This document shows positions 7,409 to 15,919 of a stretch of 64,000 bases of DNA, one piece after another. The stretch covers positions 372,001 to 436,000 of the forward strand of contig CAZSSH010000004.1 in NCBI GenBank assembly GCA_964609825.1. The letters are read 5' to 3'. The notes below the pieces were generated by a model. It searched no databases, was not told the DNA's origin, and was given only the letters and a program-made list of their open reading frames with translations. The translations under genes and the position numbers were made by a program. This DNA is from CAZSSH01 sp964609825 (GTDB lineage Bacteria; Verrucomicrobiota; Lentisphaeria; Victivallales; Victivallaceae). The first letter of the stretch is position 1. Each line of letters starts with the position of its first letter.

Positions 7409-10400
7409 TTACTCAAACTCGATCTTGGTAATCAGAAACTTCACGGCCTGACGCGGAAAATTGCGGTGTTTGAGCATGCCGTTGTAAATATAAAAGCTGT
7501 TGCGCAACTCGGAGCGCGCGAATTTCGGGCCCTCAAAGCTGAAATCTTTGTCCAAGCTGAGTTTCACCCGCGTCCACTCCGGGTTGTTGACCGGTACTTG
7601 CGCAAGCATTACTGAGCTCCAGTCATTTTTAGGTAATACCACGTCGATCACGCCGGGTTGCTCTGATTTGAGCCAAAAGCTGACAAACTTGGCGCCGGCG
7701 GGTATCGCCGCCGCTTTCATCGCCGTCGCCGCCACGGGTACGCCGTTGTCCACATTTTCCGGCAATAAAATTTGTGCGGCAAACTTTGCCGGTGCATTTT
7801 CCGGCAATTGTATAATTGTGATTTTCGGCATTTTGCCGCCGTTCCACGCGGTCGGACTCCATTTCTCCTGCGGATTGCTGCCGTCGGTCACGACCAATCG
7901 TTCATCGCTGAAAATTTCGCCGGTGATCGCTGCCAGTACCGGGACGGCGCTGTCGTTTTTGATGTAATCGACCCCGCCCGCATCGGTTTTGATCGCGGAA
8001 ACAAAATCAATCGAAGCAATCGCCGCCGCCGGACGCGGATTGACCCACTCCATTACATAAAAGCCGACATTGGCCCCGGCGGCGTTGGCTTTGACAAAGC
8101 CGATTTTGGCATTGGACAATTGCTTGCAATTATACCAGTCGCCGATGTGTTTGCCGCCGATTAAAGTGACGGTTTCACTTTTTCCGTCAGCATAATGGAT
8201 CACATAACTTCCTGATTCGGCATTGTTGGCCCAACCGCTGGTATGGAGAAAAAACAGCCGCGAAAATTTCTTGTCGACCTTGATTCCGGTGATCGCTGAC
8301 GCAAACTCCGGACGCGCTTTGCCGCGCACAATCAGACAACCTTTGCCTTGATTTTTTGCCGGATCGATGATCAAAAAATCCACTCCGCCAGCTTTGATTT
8401 TGCCGAGCGGCATATGCCGGAAATCGTTTTTGCCCTGATCCAGCCAACCACCCTTGCCGTCGCCATCGGTCTCATCGGTAAATGACCGGTTGGCATAGGG
8501 GGCAAGATCGATGAATTCGAGCGTGGCCGGGTCCGCCTGGTACTCCGGCGGCTCGGTACGCACAAGTTCACGGGTCTTGGCATAGCGCTCGTTGTTGACC
8601 GCATAAGTGAGCAAATTGCGTAGATATTTGGTCGCGGCGCTGTCATGATTCCATAATTTTGATGCATTGAGCTGGCTGGCAATTAACAGTCCGTTGCCGA
8701 CTTTGGCTTCAAAAATCGCCGTTCCGATGGTAGTTTTGTAGAGAAACGGCCCTTTAACCGCGAGTGCGTTGACGCCGAAAGGCGTGATCATGGCATCTAG
8801 CACATTGCCGTTTGCATGATCTGGCCAAAGGTCAAATTGATACTGCTCCATGTCGCGGAAAATAGGATGCTCCAAAATCGCAATATCCGCAAATGAATTG
8901 CCGTCAACCATATATTGATAGGCAGGCGCGCCGGGTACGGTACCGGAGGATTGCTCGAGCACCAGTACGGTCCCGCCCGCTTGCAAAAATGCCTGTACCG
9001 CCGTCTGATCGACCCCCGGGGCGCCGCCCGGCGGAATGATGAGCGTTTGATATCCGGCAAACGACGCCCCCGGCTTGACCGGAGTGAAGGCGATTTGCAA
9101 GGCCGTCAATATTTGCGTCAATGCTGTGTTCCCGTTGCCCGCGTCGAGGACGGCAACTTTACGGGCGGCGGTCACCGGGGCGGTCATAATCGTCGGACTT
9201 TCCAGCGAAATATTGGCATAATTGCGGCTGACGCCGTCAATGGTGAGCCGCAATTGATATGCTCCCGGCGTTTTTACCTTGGCCGGAATCGTGAATTTGA
9301 CCGGCAATGCCGTCCGGCTTGCCGCTGCGACCGGCGGCAGCGGGATGTTTGCCAGCAATGCAATCGCGCCGGAGTCATCGGCCAGCTCCACTTTTACCGC
9401 CACATCCTTGAGCTCCCGATTGGAGTCATTGATGACGTAGAGTTGATACTGATAATCGCGCCCGGCAAATAAGTTGCGCGGCGGCAGATTGGTTGATTGC
9501 ATCCGCAGCCCGACGTAGACCGGTTGATTCCAGCGCGGCGGCATAATCAATCCAAGCTCGCCGAACCATGGCGCAAATCCTTGGATTCGCGGGTCCTGAC
9601 GCACCAACTCAAGAATGCGTCCTCCTTGCAGATTCATCGCATATCGCAAGTTGCGTTTGGGGTCGAGCATCGGCGACAATCCCACCGCCGCTGAATAACC
9701 GATCCCCTCCGGTTGCCCCCATGTATATTTTTTTGCCGCGTATTTGGCATAGGCGTCGATGTCGTTGGGCCGAAACTCGGGATCGCGTTTGGCCCCCCAG
9801 CTGTAACCGACAAATTCCCATGCGACCAGCGGCATCTCAATGGTTTTGCCGTCGCCGTAGATTTCGGCACAGCCTTGGTAGATGTGATCCAAGTGTTTGG
9901 TGAGCTCCGGCCACGGGAGGTCCACCAGACCGTGATATGAGTGCAAATCAAGGAAATCAACGTCGAACCGGGTGCGTCCGTAATGATCCCAGTTGGCGGA
10001 GCCGGAAAAAACACTCAGCGGCCGCTTTTGCAAATCAAGTGCGCGCGTCCACTCGATCTGTTTGGCCAATTGACGCTGATTGACCGGATTATTGGCGTGC
10101 TTGACTTCATTGGCAAGCGACCATGCCACTACTGACGGGTGATTGTAATCGCGCAACAAAAACCGTTGCAGCTCATCGCGGTTATTTGCCTCAAACACCG
10201 GTTCGTCAAGATTGGTGGTGAAACTCCAGCTCCATTCGTCAAGAATCATCATTCCCATCTCATCGGCGATCTCCGGCACCAACGGAAGCGGCGGCATGTG
10301 AGCAGTGCGCAAAACCAGACAGCCGTTTTGCTTCATTTCTGCAATATAATCGTAAATGAGCTGACGTTCTTCCGCCGGTGTGCGGTCATAACCGCCGTAA

Positions 10401-11524
10401 CGGGTGGAGTGAATGTTTTCGCCAAAAAGATAGACCGGCTCGTTGTTAAGCAAAAACCGAGTGCCGGAAGTTTTGAGTTCACGGAATCCGAAACGCTCGA
10501 CTTTGGCGCCGACAATCTGCGGACCGTTCTCCAAATACAAGCTTAAGAAGTAAAGCTTGGGGGCGGCGGGCGACCACGGTTGAAGCGCTTTGGCTGAGAT
10601 TACCGCTTCCCCGGTGTTTTTCCCCGGTTGCAGGGTGATCGCTCCCAAATCGGCGTCGGCAAGTTGACTGTTGGCGTCATTGAGTGCGGCAGAAGTAACC
10701 GCGCCTTTAAGCTGTACGGTGACGGCGTTGGCGGTATTGTTTTCGATTACGTAGTTGAGCTGTAACTCTTTGGCGTCAAATCGGCTGTTTATTTTAAGTT
10801 GGTCAAAGCGGAGCAGTGGCTCAAAGGAGAGGGAAACATCCTGCCACAAGCCGCCTTTGACGTTTTCGTACCACCACTTGGCCCCGTAGGTGCGGACATT
10901 TTTGAGATCGGATCCCGGCGGCGGGCCGAAGTCGGACAATACCCGGATCGCAATCTCGTTGTTGCCCGGTTTGACCAATTTGGTCACATCAAAACTCGAC
11001 GGCACAAAATCCCCATGGGCGCGACCGGCAAATTTTCCGTTGACAAACACGGTTCCCTCGTATCCGATCACGCCGAAATTAAGCCGTACCACCCGGCCGG
11101 TCAGCGATGTTGCATCAATCGAAAAATCGCGGCAGTAATACGCTTTGACAAACGGTTCTTTGGCTTTGTAGCATTTTGCATAGCTGTATCGCGGGTCGTT
11201 ATACCAGTTGAGCGGTACTTTGATGGTTTCCCATTGGGCATCATCGAATTCTTTCGCATCATAGTTTTCGCCCGCCGCCGCAAACGGCACCGCCGACAAA
11301 GTCAAGCCGGAGAATTTCCACTGGCCGTTCAAGGATTTGCTGCTGATCATATCGGCGGGTGCAAAATCAGCCTTTGCGGGCAACTGCAATCTGACTTCGG
11401 CGGCGGACAATGCGCGCACCATCGGCGGTTTAACGGTTTCGGGCAAATAGGGTTTGACCTCCTCACGGGCAAACCCCGAAACCGCGGCGATGACGGTCAA
11501 GGCACTAAACAGCAATTTTGGCAT
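7409..11524 (-). CDS. Secreted multidomain glycoside hydrolase family 2 protein
   Basis: This 1371-residue exported enzyme is about twice the length of a minimal GH2. The start is ATG at 11524 (AGGAG upstream), which gives the signal peptide MPKLLFSALTVIAAVSGFA. Order of domains: GH2 jelly-roll sugar-binding domain (about 50-205, with RVVRLNFGVIGYEGTVFVNG), Ig-like domain (about 215-340), and TIM barrel (about 345-640) with acid/base E473 in VVAWSLANEV and probable nucleophile E570 in PLVAWEFVGYSWG. These are followed by beta-sandwich modules, a Rossmann-like glutamine-amidotransferase-type domain (about 790-970, TLIIPPGGAPGVD), and C-terminal carbohydrate-binding-like modules. The likely activity is beta-galactosidase, beta-glucuronidase or beta-mannosidase; specificity cannot be read from the sequence. 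It has its own promoter. Confidence 0.92.
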   Translation of the reverse strand: MPKLLFSALTVIAAVSGFAREEVKPYLPETVKPPMVRALSAAEVRLQLPAKADFAPADMISSKSLNGQWKFSGLTLSAVPFAAAGENYDAKEFDDAQWETIKVPLNWYNDPRYSYAKCYKAKEPFVKAYYCRDFSIDATSLTGRVVRLNFGVIGYEGTVFVNGKFAGRAHGDFVPSSFDVTKLVKPGNNEIAIRVLSDFGPPPGSDLKNVRTYGAKWWYENVKGGLWQDVSLSFEPLLRFDQLKINSRFDAKELQLNYVIENNTANAVTVQLKGAVTSAALNDANSQLADADLGAITLQPGKNTGEAVISAKALQPWSPAAPKLYFLSLYLENGPQIVGAKVERFGFRELKTSGTRFLLNNEPVYLFGENIHSTRYGGYDRTPAEERQLIYDYIAEMKQNGCLVLRTAHMPPLPLVPEIADEMGMMILDEWSWSFTTNLDEPVFEANNRDELQRFLLRDYNHPSVVAWSLANEVKHANNPVNQRQLAKQIEWTRALDLQKRPLSVFSGSANWDHYGRTRFDVDFLDLHSYHGLVDLPWPELTKHLDHIYQGCAEIYGDGKTIEMPLVAWEFVGYSWGAKRDPEFRPNDIDAYAKYAAKKYTWGQPEGIGYSAAVGLSPMLDPKRNLRYAMNLQGGRILELVRQDPRIQGFAPWFGELGLIMPPRWNQPVYVGLRMQSTNLPPRNLFAGRDYQYQLYVINDSNRELKDVAVKVELADDSGAIALLANIPLPPVAAASRTALPVKFTIPAKVKTPGAYQLRLTIDGVSRNYANISLESPTIMTAPVTAARKVAVLDAGNGNTALTQILTALQIAFTPVKPGASFAGYQTLIIPPGGAPGVDQTAVQAFLQAGGTVLVLEQSSGTVPGAPAYQYMVDGNSFADIAILEHPIFRDMEQYQFDLWPDHANGNVLDAMITPFGVNALAVKGPFLYKTTIGTAIFEAKVGNGLLIASQLNASKLWNHDSAATKYLRNLLTYAVNNERYAKTRELVRTEPPEYQADPATLEFIDLAPYANRSFTDETDGDGKGGWLDQGKNDFRHMPLGKIKAGGVDFLIIDPAKNQGKGCLIVRGKARPEFASAITGIKVDKKFSRLFFLHTSGWANNAESGSYVIHYADGKSETVTLIGGKHIGDWYNCKQLSNAKIGFVKANAAGANVGFYVMEWVNPRPAAAIASIDFVSAIKTDAGGVDYIKNDSAVPVLAAITGEIFSDERLVVTDGSNPQEKWSPTAWNGGKMPKITIIQLPENAPAKFAAQILLPENVDNGVPVAATAMKAAAIPAGAKFVSFWLKSEQPGVIDVVLPKNDWSSVMLAQVPVNNPEWTRVKLSLDKDFSFEGPKFARSELRNSFYIYNGMLKHRNFPRQAVKFLITKIEFE

Positions 11525-11570
11525 GAAATGATTTCTCCTGTATCGTTGTATCAAAATTGATTTCAGTTAT

Positions 11571-11598
11571 ATTATATCATACTCTCAAATATTTTCAA
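11571..11598 (-). promoter_or_regulatory. Sigma-70 promoter of the GH2 gene
   Basis: On the minus strand TTGAAA (11593-11598), a 16-bp spacer and TATAAT (11571-11576) lie 47 bp before the GH2 start. The rest of 11599-11809 shows no gene. Confidence 0.7.
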
Positions 11599-11809
11599 AT
11601 GGATAAAAACAGCGTGACTGATGACAAAAAATTGAGTTTTTAGGGCGAACAAACATCGCCTGGACTCCTCCCGTGTAAAATTCCGCCTCTGGGCGGCAAG
11701 AGTTTGGCAACCGTCAGCAAGCAGCCCCCGAAGTTTTTTTGATCAAGTGAGAGATCACTGCCGCAATAAAAAACAAATCCCGGCTTGGCCCGGAAGATCA
11801 CCCTCCGGT

Positions 11810-13741
11810 TCAGGCGTCGGCCGATCGGTTTTCGGCGGCTGCAAAGTGATAAATTCTTACCGCGCTTCCCCGGCCGGCGGGCGGCGCGGCAATCCGCAGC
11901 TCGAGCAAATGCGCCTGATCGGCCAACTCGTCGGCCAGCATCACCGTATAGGGGTAATGCAGATTTTGGCTGTATTGATGATAAAGGTCGAGGGTAACCC
12001 ATTCCCCGTGGTCAATGCGAAACTCGATGACTCCCGCGTCCGGCCCGGCGGTGGTGAAAAAGCCGACCGCAAAGCCGGCAAAATTTAAACTTAACGTGGC
12101 GCCGACGGTTTCGGCGGCCAAGACCTGGCGCGAGGTATAGCGGTCGCGCTTGTTGCCGGGGATGGTTGTCCAATCCGGTGTCCCGGGTTGCCAGCTGGCA
12201 TCAGTAACGGCTTCACTGATGTTGATGACTCTCACATTGTCGAGCGAAAATCGGTCCAGCTTGGGCGGCAGGGCTGCGGCGGCGGGAGGATTGTGACCGC
12301 GCAAAAAACATTGGATCATTTCGGCATAGATTTTTGCGCCGAAGGGCAACGGGTGGCAGCCGCCGAAGGTCGTCCAGTTAAACTCGTTGTGGGCCATCCG
12401 CTGTGCGATTTCCCCTGCAAAATTAATCGACGGGATTTGGTAATACTCCGCCACCAGTTGATGCGCGGATATTTGCAACGGGTCTTTGGCCTCAAAGGAA
12501 ATATTGTCGTAATTGGCCTCAAAAGCGTAATTGCCAAGCACTTTTTGGCGGACTCCGGCATGGTAGCAGTCAAGGTACTTCTCATTGGCCGAGTAGAGAA
12601 ACACGAGGTCGATCAAAGGGTTGTGCGCTTTTGCCTGCCGGACGATGCCCTCCATTGCGCGCAGTGAGCGCTTGGCATCAAAATTGCCGTCCTGATTGTC
12701 GTTGACGGCGAATTCGACAAACAGCAAATCTACTTGCCCGTGCCCGAAAATATCGCGCTTCAGCCGAAAGGCCCCGGTGTCGGAGCAAGTCGAGCTCTCC
12801 CCGGCATTGATGAAATCAAACCGGCAACCGGGGTACATATTTTGCAATATTTTTTCGGTTAAGGTGCGGTAACCGTCCATTTCGGTGATCGAGCCACCTA
12901 AAAAGGCCACCCGACCTTTGCCTTGGGCGAATTGCTTGACGGCGTTTATCCACCCGGCGCGCGGAGTGATGAAGCGGCTGCGTCCGACACTGTGCATCTC
13001 CATAAAATCGGCGATGATGCCGGGATCTTTCAAACTGTGGGGATGGTGATCGCAGCCGGGCTTGGCAATCAGCCGGAGATTGCCGCCAAGCTCGCGGCAG
13101 CGCTTGGCCAGCACCAGACAATTGGTGTCGGGCCGGACGACCTGATCGACCTCGCCGTAAACATTGAGTACCGGCACTCCGGCATTGGCCATGGCGGCCA
13201 TATTGTCAAACGGCATATCGGGGTAATTGAGCGCCTGATCCGGCGTTAAATTATAGGCTTTCAAGAGCTTGCGCGCGTCGTCCGGCGAGCCGGGGCTACC
13301 GTCGCCGGCCAACGGCCAGGTGCGAAAGTCGCAAACCGGGGCGTCGGTATAGACCGCCGCGACGCGCTCGGGGTGAAGTTTGGCCCAAGCGTAAACCGGG
13401 AGGCCGCCGCGGCTCATCCCGTTGAGTACCGCCCGGTGATAGAACCCCAATTTTTTTACCAAAAAATCGTAAAATTTGTCCCAAAGCGCCATTTCGCCGG
13501 GCGAGCCGTACCAGTCGTCGGTCGCCAGCAGCACGGTATGAAAGCCGCGGTTTAAGAGCTCACGCTCAATTCCGTTTTGGTGATCCCAAAACCGGGCGCG
13601 CCACTGCCACGGGTGAAGCGTCTGCGGCTGATTACTGAGGACCACGATGGCAGCATACCCCTCAAAATTAAAATCATAACGGCGGTGGCCGTAATATTCG
13701 CTCACGCGGCAATGGTCTAAATGCTCCAACTCTTTTAACAT
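11810..13741 (-). CDS. Alpha/beta-hydrolase - SGNH hydrolase fusion (putative bifunctional carbohydrate esterase)
   Basis: This 643-residue protein has two hydrolase domains and no signal peptide. Residues 1 to about 255 form an alpha/beta-hydrolase, with nucleophile S110 in GMSRGG, acid D199 in YGEVDQV and histidine 232 or 233 in GCDHHPH. Residues about 270-490 form an SGNH/GDSL-type domain, with block I GGSIT (S284), VEFAVNDNQDG (Asn of block III) and GGCHPLPFGAK (catalytic His block). The last 140 residues look like a beta-sandwich (VIEFRIDHGEWVTLDLYHQY). The likely role is removal of acyl groups from oligosaccharides in the cytoplasm. GAGG precedes the ATG. It lies 120 bp downstream of the PocR/AraC regulator on the same strand. 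Confidence 0.85.
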   Translation of the reverse strand: MLKELEHLDHCRVSEYYGHRRYDFNFEGYAAIVVLSNQPQTLHPWQWRARFWDHQNGIERELLNRGFHTVLLATDDWYGSPGEMALWDKFYDFLVKKLGFYHRAVLNGMSRGGLPVYAWAKLHPERVAAVYTDAPVCDFRTWPLAGDGSPGSPDDARKLLKAYNLTPDQALNYPDMPFDNMAAMANAGVPVLNVYGEVDQVVRPDTNCLVLAKRCRELGGNLRLIAKPGCDHHPHSLKDPGIIADFMEMHSVGRSRFITPRAGWINAVKQFAQGKGRVAFLGGSITEMDGYRTLTEKILQNMYPGCRFDFINAGESSTCSDTGAFRLKRDIFGHGQVDLLFVEFAVNDNQDGNFDAKRSLRAMEGIVRQAKAHNPLIDLVFLYSANEKYLDCYHAGVRQKVLGNYAFEANYDNISFEAKDPLQISAHQLVAEYYQIPSINFAGEIAQRMAHNEFNWTTFGGCHPLPFGAKIYAEMIQCFLRGHNPPAAAALPPKLDRFSLDNVRVINISEAVTDASWQPGTPDWTTIPGNKRDRYTSRQVLAAETVGATLSLNFAGFAVGFFTTAGPDAGVIEFRIDHGEWVTLDLYHQYSQNLHYPYTVMLADELADQAHLLELRIAAPPAGRGSAVRIYHFAAAENRSADA

Positions 13742-13861
13742 ATGATCCTCTATGGTAAATTTTACAGCGGAGAGTGTCCGGTCAATGTTTGCCCAATACT
13801 ATATCTTGTTATTGGTTAATTGCAAACTGATGCGCCGATAAACAAGCAAAAGTTATTTTGG

Positions 13862-14725
13862 TCAGTTGCTGCCGGGGGTGATCCGGCGTTGTTTGCGATA
13901 TGCCGCCGGGGTCAGGCGGTGCTTGGCTTGAAACTGGCGGTAAAAATAAGCGACGGTGCCAAACCCGGCCATAGCGGCGATGGTCTCGATCGGCAATGCT
14001 GAGTTGACTAGCACTTTTTCGGCGAACTCCAAGCGGCACTCATTGAGCAGCGAGGGGAACGATTTGCCGAAATACTGTTGCAAAAGCTGGCTCACGCGCG
14101 GCAAACTTAACTCCAGATAGTCGGCCAGATCCTGCGCAGTGATTTGCCGGATGTGGTTGCGTTTTATAAAATATTGAATCCGCTCTTTGCGCCCGGTTTT
14201 ATTGTGTTCGACTTCTTCCTCCAGCAAGGCAACGGTTTTTTGCTGAATCAAAAGACAAAGCGGCAGCAGCTGCCGGAGCCGGGCGGTGTTAAGAACCGGA
14301 AGTGCGGCGGCCCGGGCGGCCAGTGGCGCGGAGAAACATTTGTCCGGCGGCTGGATGTAATGTAAATGCATCCGATTGACCGAGTCTTCCAGTTGAAACG
14401 GTCCGGCAAAGATGAATCCCTCCGGCAAATTGTACTTGGAGATCGGGAGCACCAGCTCCACGACGTTGGCGTGGCATTGCTTCAATAGCCAATCCTGACC
14501 TCCGGCAACATCGTGGATGATGCGGGTGTCGCAATAGAGGCAGTTGTTGAAATAACGTCCTTTGACCGCTTCGCAAAACGGGTTGCGGTGTTCCATCGGG
14601 AAGTTGTCCCGGCCAAAAAGGGCGATGATATCACCCGAGGAGTCGTAACAGCAGAGGTGACAACCGAATAACTCCTCAATTGCGTTGACGGCCTCAAGCA
14701 AAGACAATATCGCCGGAGTCGGCAT
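13862..14725 (-). CDS. AraC-family regulator with PocR-type sensor domain
   Basis: This 287-residue protein carries an N-terminal PocR-like ligand domain (about 5-165) with the Cys-containing segment NPFCEAVKGRYFNNCLYCDT and GGQDWLLKQCHANVVELVLP. The C-terminal AraC domain (about 185-280) has HTH1 ITAQDLADYLELSLPRVSQL and HTH2 IETIAAMAGFGTVAYFYRQF followed by HRLTPAAYRKQRR. PocR domains bind small metabolites and are frequent in sugar-responsive regulators of anaerobes. AAGGA precedes the ATG. It is divergent from the pseudopilin-trehalase-GH39-like operon and upstream of the esterase fusion, so it probably controls one or both. Repeated TTTTGTCC sites lie in the divergent region. Confidence 0.93.
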   Translation of the reverse strand: MPTPAILSLLEAVNAIEELFGCHLCCYDSSGDIIALFGRDNFPMEHRNPFCEAVKGRYFNNCLYCDTRIIHDVAGGQDWLLKQCHANVVELVLPISKYNLPEGFIFAGPFQLEDSVNRMHLHYIQPPDKCFSAPLAARAAALPVLNTARLRQLLPLCLLIQQKTVALLEEEVEHNKTGRKERIQYFIKRNHIRQITAQDLADYLELSLPRVSQLLQQYFGKSFPSLLNECRLEFAEKVLVNSALPIETIAAMAGFGTVAYFYRQFQAKHRLTPAAYRKQRRITPGSN

Positions 14726-14803
14726 GATGTTTCCTTTCTTGGCGCGGACAATATGTTTTATAAAATTGCCGAGGGCCGGACGCGAAGGGGGATGAAATTT
14801 CCC

Positions 14804-14835
14804 TTTTGTCCATTGAGTCGATCATTTTGTCCATT
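14804..14835. promoter_or_regulatory. Direct repeats TTTTGTCCATT spaced 21 bp: candidate AraC operator
   Basis: Identical 11-mers at 14804-14814 and 14825-14835 are spaced exactly two helical turns apart. A third partial copy (TTTTGTCC) is at 14921 and an inverted GGACAA near 14748. AraC-family proteins typically bind tandem half-sites with about this spacing. A TATAAT at 14856-14861 lies just downstream of the pair. Confidence 0.5.
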
Positions 14836-14952
14836 TTATTTTTTTATCTTTATAGTATAATATATTGTGTAATCAAGGAAATACAACCGGGAAACACAGG
14901 ATTGAACCCCAAAGATGATATTTTGTCCGGAGTTTCTTTTTTTTATTGATTG

Positions 14953-14978
14953 ATGGCATATCCGCCGCCATTTTTTTA
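14953..14978 (+). terminator. Weak terminator-like hairpin in the pseudopilin leader region
   Basis: ATGGC (14953-14957) can pair with GCCAT (14967-14971), followed by a run of T. With TATAAT at 14856 it could define a short transcript of about 100 nt upstream of the operon promoter at 15044. Weak support. Confidence 0.25.
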
Positions 14979-15043
14979 TTTTAAAAGGAGCCGTCATAAA
15001 AATTATATGATATAATATTATACAATAATTATATTTTTGTATA

Positions 15044-15072
15044 TTGTCAAGAGCGGCGAAATGCTCTATAAT
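15044..15072 (+). promoter_or_regulatory. Sigma-70 promoter of the pseudopilin-trehalase-GH39-like operon
   Basis: TTGTCA (15044-15049), a 17-bp spacer and TATAAT (15067-15072) lie 64 bp before the pseudopilin start. The preceding 15001-15043 is almost pure A/T. The 14726-15136 interval holds no gene that I can support. Confidence 0.7.
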
Positions 15073-15136
15073 ATAAATAAATGCAAAACTTTTTTTGATT
15101 GTAACAGGACATCACCGGAAAAGGAAAGGGAAAACC

Positions 15137-15853
15137 ATGAAACATTGTGCCGTTAAGCAACAGGAAAGAGAAACGAAGATGAAACGCGGTATCTTTACAT
15201 TGATAGAGTTATTGGTGGTGATTGCGATCATCGCGATTTTGGCCTCGATGCTGCTGCCGGCGTTGAATAAGGCGCGGGTCAAGGCCAAGAGTATTTCGTG
15301 TCTCAATAATCTCAAACAGCTCGGGGTTGCCGTTACCAGTTACACCGATGTCTCCGGCGGTTTTTTGCCGCCGTGTTTAAACGCGACCAGCAGCCGGGTT
15401 TCCACCGATTTTTTGATCAACAGCAAGCTTGCCGCGTTAAAGGATTTCACGTGCCCGGAGATGACGACGCCGTTGACTTCGACCTGGCTGACCCATTTGG
15501 GGTATAATGTGGGATTGCGCAAGGATGATTACAACTCCTACAAGTTGTCGCAGACCAAACACCCCTCGATCAAAATTTTGATGGCGGACGTCTGGCTCAA
15601 TACTACCGCGGCCAATGTGCCGGACGTCAACAAAGGCTGTTTTCGCTTTACCGGCAACGCCGACGCGTGGGGCAACACTGCCTACGGCCGCCCGGCACCG
15701 CGCCACGGGATGCGCTGCAATTTGCTTTGGCTGGACGGCCATGTGAGCTCGGTCGGCATCAAAACATCGATGTACTATCCCAAAGAGTTTCCGATTGGAT
15801 GCATTACCTCCGGCCCCGCCGACGTCAGACACCGTTTGTATTGGAATGAGTAA
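15137..15853 (+). CDS. Type II/IV pseudopilin with H-X9-DG tail (module A)
   Basis: The basic leader MKRG is followed by FTLIELLVVIAIIAIL and ASMLLPALNKAR, a prepilin peptidase site with Glu at +5 of the helix. The roughly 200-residue globular domain ends with RHGMRCNLLWLDGH, the H-X9-DG motif of prepilin-type processing-associated tails. It should be cleaved at the inner membrane and assembled or retained as a pilin-like subunit. Start 15137 has a good AAAGG site; ATG 15179 is an alternative giving a 4-residue leader. It is the first gene of an operon with trehalase and a GH39-like enzyme. No assembly ATPase or prepilin peptidase is nearby. Confidence 0.92.
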   Translation: MKHCAVKQQERETKMKRGIFTLIELLVVIAIIAILASMLLPALNKARVKAKSISCLNNLKQLGVAVTSYTDVSGGFLPPCLNATSSRVSTDFLINSKLAALKDFTCPEMTTPLTSTWLTHLGYNVGLRKDDYNSYKLSQTKHPSIKILMADVWLNTTAANVPDVNKGCFRFTGNADAWGNTAYGRPAPRHGMRCNLLWLDGHVSSVGIKTSMYYPKEFPIGCITSGPADVRHRLYWNE

Positions 15854-15919
15854 TTTGTCACGATCTTTGCCGGGTGGAGATTGTGAAATGTGTTATAAAA
15901 TTTTTGAGGAGATCAGGGA

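Noticed and set aside
11640..12002. A 120-residue minus-strand frame at the 3' end of the esterase fusion
   Set aside because: It overlaps the esterase C-terminus in another frame and has no features of its own.
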